In this document: positions 57,901-64,000 of the stretch, piece after piece
Position numbering within the stretch: position 1 is the stretch's first letter
Layout: every line of letters begins with the position of its first letter
Source of the DNA: Aquila chrysaetos chrysaetos
Lineage: Eukaryota; Chordata; Aves; Accipitriformes; Accipitridae
DNA length: 64,000 nt
Assembly (NCBI RefSeq): GCF_900496995.4
Contig: NC_044027.1
Location: 14,780,743-14,844,742 of the forward strand
Direction of reading: 5' to 3'
The notes under the pieces: generated by a model
The model's database searches: none
What the model saw: the letters and a program-made list of their open reading frames with translations, nothing else
What the model was told of the DNA's origin: nothing
Made by a program: the position numbers and the translations under genes

Positions 57901-60900
57901 ATGAGCGGCCTGGTCCGTGGCAAGGGCAATCCCATGCTACAGCAATAGCCACCAGACCTATTGCCTATAGTAAAAATACTCGGAGCACAGTTTGGGGCAA
58001 GATGGCGAGATTCTGAATTTGGCTGTATTTGCTCAGCCCTGCGGTAGTAGCTTATCAGCTAGAGCAAATATTCCCCATTACATCACCAACCTTTTTCAAC
58101 TGCAGTATTGATAGTGACCAAATTAGAGCTTTTTATATTCAGGGTGAGAATATGCAAAGACAAATCTAACGGAGTCAATAACGCAGCAGTTGTCTTATCA
58201 CTGAGCTGGGGAGAGTAATAAAATATATATGCTGTCGATATTTTGGTCCTGAACTATTATGAAGGTATTGACACGCAGCAGAAATACAGTATTGACTCTC
58301 TTTGTCTATTTTATTTGAGTAAAGTGTTTGGCCACAAACTTTATGCATTTTTGTACCGGATTTAGAGAGTGTGGGATGCATCCGCTTTCTAACCCTGCCA
58401 GCTGATTGTCAATTTATTTCAGGTCAAAGAATGTGCAGGTTGCTGCAAGGTAGTTTGAAATAGCATCTTTATTATCACAGCTCACATGTTGGCCAGTTTC
58501 ATTTGTTTTGCTACTTGTGCCCTCCAGGCATGCAATATAATCTTTCAACTGGTTGTTAGGACCAAATGGTGTGGTTTTTGGCTGGTTTGCTGCAGGCAAA
58601 GTCCAGTACGAAGCCCAGCAGGGCATGTGTTCCCACTTTGCATGAGTTGGTCTAATGATATTTTCCCCATTAACGTTTGGAAGAAAGATCTAATCTGTTG
58701 GGGTTGGGGGGGGAGAAATCTGTTTGAGGGTTGTCAGCTGGGGACATAACTGCTAATCATAAATGGACCACCAACTAACATCGCAGATATGCCTGGAATG
58801 TGTGCATTCAGTAAAATGTGGTGTTTAAAAAAAAAAAAAAATACCGTTTGGGTGCCACAAGGTTACTTAACAGACCTATTCCTTTAACAGGTCTCCGTGT
58901 AAGTGGGCTCCATGGAGCACAGATAAGAGACACAGAGAGAAGTATGTGCAAGTGGTCTTTAATGCTTTTTACCTAGACTAAATCTCTGAGTCTGCTCAGC
59001 TTTTATTTTTGTTTTTAATACATACCAGTCTGCTTGAAATTTCTCTTCTTCCTCCTCCCTTCCCCCCCTTTTTCCCTTTTTTTTACTACTTTGGGCTTAA
59101 TTTGGGAAGGGGGGAGGTTAGTTGCAGGGATTTGGATTTGGGCAGGCAGGATTTTCTCCCATGACTCTCAGCATGGGGAGACGCAAATCAATTCCCTATC
59201 CTGTGTTCAGCTGGACACTGGGTTATGGTGTGTGTTGATCAAGAAATCCCCTCCTGTTTTGTACCACATAACGCATTCATTTCAGCCACTGAACCTAAAT
59301 TACTGTTTTGCTTTTCTTTCTTTTTTGATGAAATGGTAAGAACTCTTTTTCTATAGGGATGAAGTTAGTTTATCCGTGCTAATGCTTTGATTTTTTTTTC
59401 CTTTTTTCTTTCTCTGCCACAGTAGGTAACCAGTTAGGGGCCCTGGTACATCAAAGGTAAGCAGTGGGTTATGTTTTATTATTTATTGATCAATTCTAAT
59501 TGTTTATTGATCCACCATCTGTAGTAGTGTTAGGAAGTCAGAGGTTGAGAATGTGGAGAAACTGTCAGCTTGGGTTTTCTCCAGGCTGGGGTTTCTGCTA
59601 ACCCTTTAAGATTGTTTGTTGTGATGAAGAAAGAAGAGTTGACCTGAAACTTGGATTTGGTTCCTGTAAATCTGCAGGACCAAGAAGAATAAATTCTCTC
59701 CTCTCCCTTCCCCTGCCCTGGTGCGGGGCAGGAAAGAAAGAAAAAGTAAAAAAAGCTGTGGCATTTTGAGGAAAGTTGGAAGTATTAAATGGGCAGGTAG
59801 ATTTTTTTTTTTATTATTATTATTATTTTTTAGTTTTGTTGGTGTAATATGACCTGGGGTGACTCCTTTGTCAAAGATGGTTTTGGGAGACTGAAGCAAG
59901 CATGATTTGTCATGCAGCATGTCTTAACATCTAATACAAAAGTAAAATTCTCATTTTTTCTTGAATCCTGCTCTTAAGGAGTTGTCTGTCTTGTTTTGGG
60001 TAGTAAGGGGAGAGCACTTCTAAAGCTAGATTCACCTTTGGGCTGATAGTGCATTTCCATCATAACCAGCTGTTTGTTGGGGGCCTCAGCAGAAAGGACA
60101 AGCAATATACATGAAGATTGTAGAACCTTCAATTTTTGATGGTTAGGTTAAAGCTAATATCCAGCTAGGGCAGCACAGAAAGGGGTGGGCAGTGTTGTCT
60201 CCTCTGCTGCTACCTGCCACCTCTCTTCTGCCAGGAGTGATGTTCATGCAGGGAATTGATTAGGCTGAAAAGCCTGAATTGGTTTCTTTCTGGTTTTGGT
60301 GGCTGGTTTTCTGCTAGGTTAGCTACTTTGTTCAGCTGCAACTGTTCCTCCAATACAGGGTAGTTGAAAATGTTGCAGTATAGGACATTTTGGCAACAGG
60401 CTGGGTTTATTGCAGGTTAAAACAACTGTAATTCTGAACCTCCCTGTAGCGAGTGAGCCTGTTCTGCTGCAGGGATGGATGGCACTTTGCTTTTGCATTG
60501 CTGCTAGTGAGCCTTGGGACAGTGGAGAGGTACTTTATCTGCAGCTTAGCTGGTGAAGTCTAATGTGTATTTTATACCTTCCCTAACTGATCTAAAGCAA
60601 AAAATGGGAAGACTTTAATGTATCTCATCACAAAACCTGCATTGAACTTATTATGCAGGGGTTTCATTGCTTTTGAGATTGCTGAACAAATTGTATATAA
60701 TGCATATCTAAATATACGGAGTTTGCAAATTCCATATTTGTTGTGTTGTATTTTCTACAAGATAGAAATGGCTATGCAAAAAACCAATCGGAGTTAATTC
60801 CTTTCTACTTGACTGCGGTCAGGTCTTAAGAAATTGCTTTGGGTGATATGTTTTGAGGCAGACACACACTGAAAAAGTCCAAAGAGCAATAGATAGGGAA

Positions 60901-61380
60901 GTCTCGAGGTAATAAGACTTCAAAGGATAATTGAAGACAGCTTTTATAAATTCCAAGGAAAAGAATAAGGACAAGCAGGGAAAAAAATAAATCTGTGGCT
61001 ATCGGAGGCAGTATTCATATCAGGATTGGCTTTGCTTAGTGTCTCTTGGCAAGAGCTTATCCAAAAGTAGTAGGCGGAGACTGTGGCTTGGAAGGTCTAG
61101 GCTAAATATTAAAGAAACTTTGCCGTTATTCTGTTAAATCTGTCTGGAGCAAGAATGACAAAAAGAGGTTCTTCCATCAGTTCCACTGAAGATTGTGGAG
61201 GGTAGACTGGACGTGTATCCAGCAGAGGAAGAAATTAGGTGACCACGAGAGGTCCCTTCCAAAACTAAGTATTTTGACTGCGAGGTGGTGTTTACTTGTG
61301 TGTGCAAAAGTCTTATGCTGTGCCTAGTTTCCACGGCAGGGACATAGTTGTCTTCCAAATTGTTCTTTGTAATGACTATT

Positions 61381-61415
<35 letters not shown>

Positions 61416-63941
61416 GGCTGTAATAACAGAAGAGTTCAAAGTGCCTGATAAAATGGTTGGATTTAGTAAGTACCTTGGATCCTTTTGATGTTTCTTGATG
61501 TGTTTTCTGTGCAGGAATGCTGTTTATTCTGACATGCTCACAAGTTTTTGTGCTTACTAGCCTTGGATAAGCCTTGTCTAATGCTGTCTTCATGGGGACC
61601 AGATGATCTGTGTTTAAAATCCAGGTGCAAACTGCATAGAAAAGCTTAGTGTCCTAGTAATAAGAACAAGACTGTGCGGTACAAGTTACTGAGAGTTTTA
61701 GTGATTCTCTCCTTTAAATTCCCACTAGCATAGTACATAAACAAGTCAAAAGTGAATTTATTTCCCCTCACTGAAGCATTTTACTTCCTTTGAGTATGTA
61801 AAACTGTGAGAGTTGACGGAGGAAAACAATGTTTAAATGTTAAAATAAGAGTTGACTCAAGGCAAGTTAAACAGAATTTAAAATCTCTCATACATATGCT
61901 GTGGGGAAACGCAACCAGCATGCATTGCTCAGATGAGAATTTTTCCTAGATTGGCATTCCTGATCTCTTTCAAGCTTGATCCTAATTTCTCTCTTCCTCT
62001 TGATGATCATTACTCTTCCTTTCAATGGCACCTCCTGCTGATGTGTTACTAGAGTGATTGCATAGACTCTTCCACTGCTAGATCTGTGTATCTCTTCCAA
62101 TTTGATATATGGAGAGTAAAAAGGAAAATAACAGGCCATGATAATTACCCCTTAGTGCGTGAAGTTTTGTCCCAACTCTAAAGACAGTATAAAACTGTAA
62201 CTCAAATTCCTGCAATGGAAACGCTCGCTCTTCTCCTGCCAGACCTCTTCACTTATCGGTCCTGGTACCACATGTGGGGGAACATTGGAGGGATGCTGTA
62301 GCTCTGTGAGAGGGGAGCTTGCATGCTTTGTTGGTGCATCATCTCTGCATTAAATCTAATCCTGGTTCAGGGGCAGACAGGTGCAGGAGGGTGGCAAACC
62401 CACAGCTGAGAGATGCCTCTGTGGGAGCATCTTGAGCCAGGCATACCTGTTTGACTTGACAGTTTTGCTCTTTTTGCAGTCTGGGAAGGATATGAATGGT
62501 GATTGGCACATAGTCTCTCCTCAGTATGTCTCATTGTAAAACAACAATGTGCCGACTCCAGGAGTTAAGGGAGATGGGTATTTGTTTTCACTTAAGATTG
62601 ATAGAGCATTTCAGTATGTAGCAGTTCTGTCTGAGTGCAGACCAGCCAAATAGCATGTCCATTGAAAAGAGGCGGTAAAATAGGAATTTTAAAGAAATAA
62701 AAGCAAAAGTCTTTGCCTTTTTTAGTACCCCAAATAACTAGTTTATTGGTTCAGGATGAACAAGATACAGTTAAATTACTCTTCTAGCAGCACTCAAACT
62801 GGTGCCTTATTCTTGCATATTATGTATTTCCATTCCAGCGCAAGACACCCTTTTTTTGTTTTGTTTTTCCAAGCAAATAGAACAACTTTCAAAGTATTTT
62901 ACTGTTTTTCTGCTATGATAAATTTGGTCATGCTGTGGATGCCTGTTCTGCAATCCTGGAGTCAAACTGTTCCTTTATAGATAGCTGCAGCAGAGTAAAA
63001 GCGGGAGGTGCTCTGCAGTTACTTGGAAAAATGGTATGTTCTGATGCTTGTTGAACTCATTGCAGTAATCGGCAGGGGAGGAGAACAGATCTCACGGATT
63101 CAGGCAGAGTCTGGCTGCAAAATTCAAATTGCTCCAGGTAAGAGCCTCTTTGTATGGCAGGTGAACAGATTTTAATGTTGAAGGATGTTATGTCCATTAG
63201 ATCAGGTGCCTTGCCATGCTCATGGTGTGTTATCACAGCTAACAACTAATATATACTAGGCTAAGATGCATGGGAGAGCTGTTGTGGGACTGACCTCCTG
63301 ACTAGCATAGCAAACAGGTTTGTCAGGTGGTTTGGGGAATGAAGCAATTAAGGAACTAACTGTCTTTAAGCAACAGATGAGTACAGTGCAAATGGACAAT
63401 CCATGTTGTACTTAGACCTGAAATTGCAGGTGTTGAGTTCTCTCCTGGTGGTACCACTTTACTCAGTGGTTTGCCCCTGATTAGTCTGGTCAGCTCCAAC
63501 TCCTGGCAGAAGATATTTCAGGAGGGTGGCAGCAGCTCTTCGTACAACTCGCCTTGCATCAAAAAAATGGGACCATCCGTTTGTTCTGTGCTAGTGCCTG
63601 TTTGCTTTGGGGAAGACTGTACTACAGTGCTCTACAGAAAACTTGATGAACGTAATCTAAGTTCTTACTCCTCCTTTTATTTGGTGGGGAAAGCTTTAAA
63701 AGGATGCATACATCCAGTGAATCGTTTAAAATATGTTGACCCTGGATGTCTTTGAATTCATTAATGTGCTCTGTGTGCCGGGGGCAGGGGGGCAGCGCTT
63801 CCATTAGTGCTTGATAGTTACTGAAACAGCTGCCATTTTTTTAATTCCATGTATTAAAAGTTTCTTTCTTGTTTCTTTTGTAGACAGTGGTGGGATGCCC
63901 GAGAGGCCCTGTGTACTCACCGGGACGCCAGAGAGCATTGA
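45503..63941 (+). CDS. FUBP3: Far upstream element binding protein 3, N-terminal part (3'-partial)
   Basis: Six coding exons are in the window: 45503-45589, 52477-52582, 59423-59456, 61416-61465, 63066-63137, 63884-63941. Phases agree and give 135 residues plus two bases. The protein starts MAELAQGQSAAPVG, continues with the helical FVDALHRVRQIAAKI segment typical of FUBP proteins, and enters the first KH domain (FKVPDKMVGFIIGRGGEQIS, with the GXXG loop GRGG). Known: FUBP3 has four KH domains and a C-terminal tyrosine-rich region. It binds single-stranded DNA upstream of MYC-type promoters and AU-rich RNA. The later KH domains and C-terminus lie beyond the right edge. FUBP1 and KHSRP are less likely because the N-terminus matches FUBP3. 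Confidence 0.97.
45590..52476 (+). other. FUBP3: FUBP3 intron 1
   Basis: A 6.9-kb intron. The first 300 bp belong to the CpG island; the rest is AT-richer unique sequence. A 99-codon open frame at 46363-46662 has no recognisable domain. No exon or mobile element was recognised. Confidence 0.75.
52477..52582 (+). CDS. FUBP3: FUBP3 coding exon 2 (aa 30-65)
   Basis: Encodes IAAKIGDIPHLNNSTTLVDP, then SVYGYGVQKRPLDDG. The acceptor is TTTTTATAG and the donor GTAAGC. Exit phase 1. Confidence 0.97.
53941..53966 (+). repeat. Short inverted repeat (11-bp stem, 4-nt loop)
   Basis: TGTTCAGCATT, loop GAAG, then AATGCTGAACA: a perfect stem in the FUBP3 intron 2 transcript. Flanks pair only weakly, so it is too short for a standard pre-miRNA. 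Confidence 0.85.
55930..56070. promoter_or_regulatory. Candidate conserved non-coding element (FUBP3 intron 2)
   Basis: TTCTAATTAATGGG, CTCTAATTACC, TTGATAAG and AATGCTAAATAATCC lie within 140 bp: two TAATTA homeodomain cores plus a GATA core. Non-repetitive. Conservation was not tested. Confidence 0.4.
57940..58440. promoter_or_regulatory. Candidate conserved non-coding block (FUBP3 intron 2)
   Basis: Complex AT-rich sequence with CTTATCAG, GCAAATATTCC, CATTACATCACC, ATGCAAAG (octamer-like) and TTATCACTG motifs and no repeat structure. Conservation was not tested. Confidence 0.35.
59423..59456 (+). CDS. FUBP3: FUBP3 coding exon 3, 34-nt microexon (aa 65-77 part)
   Basis: Encodes VGNQLGALVHQR with both end codons split. 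The acceptor is a tandem CAG-TAG: splicing at the second AG (exon start 59426) would remove only one Val. The donor is GTAAGC. Skipping the exon would shift the frame. Confidence 0.95.
61020..61290 (+). mobile_element. Degraded CR1-type LINE 3' fragment
   Basis: The segment resembles the 3' end of ancient CR1 elements: GTCTAGGCTAAATATTAAAG, later GGGTAGACTGGACG, and a TGACCACGAGAGGTCCCTTC type ending near 61255. It is strongly diverged, contains no open reverse-transcriptase frame and lies in the same orientation as FUBP3. The boundaries are estimates. Confidence 0.5.
61384..61413 (+). repeat. FUBP3: T30 homopolymer forming the exon 4 polypyrimidine tract
   Basis: Thirty uninterrupted T lead directly into the AG (61414-61415) acceptor of FUBP3 coding exon 4. 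Confidence 0.93.
61416..61465 (+). CDS. FUBP3: FUBP3 coding exon 4 (aa 77-94 part), start of KH1
   Basis: Encodes RAVITEEFKVPDKMVGF, entering the first KH domain. The donor is ATTTA followed by GTAAGT. Human has Thr where this has Ala after the first Arg. Confidence 0.96.
61466..63065 (+). other. FUBP3: FUBP3 intron 4
   Basis: A 1.6-kb AT-rich intron ending in TTGAACTCATTGCAG. No exon or mobile element was recognised. Confidence 0.75.
63066..63137 (+). CDS. FUBP3: FUBP3 coding exon 5 (aa 94-118 part), KH1 core
   Basis: Encodes IIGRGGEQISRIQAESGCK and IQIAP: the GXXG nucleic-acid-binding loop (GRGG) and following helix and strand of KH1. Donor GTAAGA. Exit phase 1. Confidence 0.97.
63138..63883 (+). 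other. FUBP3: FUBP3 intron 5
   Basis: A 746-bp intron ending in a T-rich tract and TTTTGTAG. Nothing else was recognised. Confidence 0.8.
63884..63941 (+). CDS. FUBP3: FUBP3 coding exon 6 (aa 118-136 part), end of KH1
   Basis: Encodes DSGGMPERPCVLTGTPESI, then two bases (GA) of the next codon. The VLTGTPESI segment is the last strand/helix of KH1. Donor GTGAGT at 63942. The gene continues beyond the window. Confidence 0.96.
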
Positions 63942-64000
63942 GTGAGTCCTGATTTCATTTCTCTCCTTTCTCCTTCTCTCTCTTCTCCCTAATGCTGTGC

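Larger units (their letters stand above)
52583..59422 (+). other. FUBP3: FUBP3 intron 2
   Basis: A 6.8-kb AT-rich intron. It holds a short stem-loop (53941-53966), a candidate conserved element with TAATTA cores (55930-56070), a second complex AT-rich block (57940-58440), and A runs near 53427 and 58828. No exon was recognised. Confidence 0.7.
59457..61415 (+). other. FUBP3: FUBP3 intron 3
   Basis: A 2.0-kb intron with a (TTA)n microsatellite near 59812-59826, a CR1-like LINE fragment (about 61020-61290) and a terminal pure T30 tract at the acceptor. Confidence 0.75.

Noticed and set aside
59803..59830. T-rich and (TTA)n stretch as the tail of a minus-strand retroposon
   Set aside because: No element body or target-site duplication could be seen beside it; it is more simply a microsatellite.

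Overview
This is vertebrate nuclear DNA, most likely from a bird. Three genes lie head to tail on the + strand: the last two exons of HMCN2 (hemicentin-2), a complete ASS1 (argininosuccinate synthase 1), and the first six coding exons of FUBP3 (far upstream element binding protein 3). This is the order and orientation of human 9q34. The coding sequences are split by GT-AG introns and match the vertebrate proteins closely. The avian assignment is an inference from three things: very GC-rich compact sequence with long pure G/C runs (as on bird microchromosomes), a degraded CR1-type LINE 3' end, and no mammalian SINEs. I cannot name the species.

Layout. Positions 1-1455 hold the 3' end of HMCN2: an EGF exon, the terminal exon encoding the fibulin/hemicentin C-terminal module, and a 3'UTR with AATAAA at 1431. 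A gap of only about 1.1 kb leads to a TATA-type ASS1 promoter near 2519. Two probable non-coding leader exons follow (about 2549-2593, and an optional 4826-4890). Fourteen coding exons run from 5615 to 31527 and encode 416 residues, with a poly(A) signal at 31718. Positions 31745-44384 are intergenic; I find no gene there, but there are several AT-rich islands that look like conserved non-coding elements and one perfect 32-bp palindrome. A minisatellite of about 0.8 kb (44385-45195) abuts the CpG-island promoter of FUBP3. FUBP3 coding exons are at 45503, 52477, 59423, 61416, 63066 and 63884, and the gene runs off the right edge inside its first KH domain. Base composition changes sharply at the FUBP3 promoter: GC-rich to the left, AT-richer to the right.

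Function. The three genes are neighbours, not a pathway. HMCN2 is a secreted basement-membrane protein. ASS1 is a cytosolic enzyme joining citrulline and aspartate; in uricotelic birds it mainly recycles citrulline to arginine (nitric oxide cycle, kidney). FUBP3 is a nuclear/cytoplasmic single-stranded nucleic-acid-binding KH protein.

No prokaryotic operon, CRISPR array, virus, tRNA, rRNA or intact transposon was seen. The most interesting material is non-coding: AT-rich, homeodomain/GATA/MEIS-motif-rich islands inside ASS1 introns, in the ASS1-FUBP3 gap and in FUBP3 introns; an orphan CpG island in ASS1 intron 7; the palindrome; and splice-site oddities in FUBP3 (a pure T30 tract and a tandem NAGNAG acceptor).
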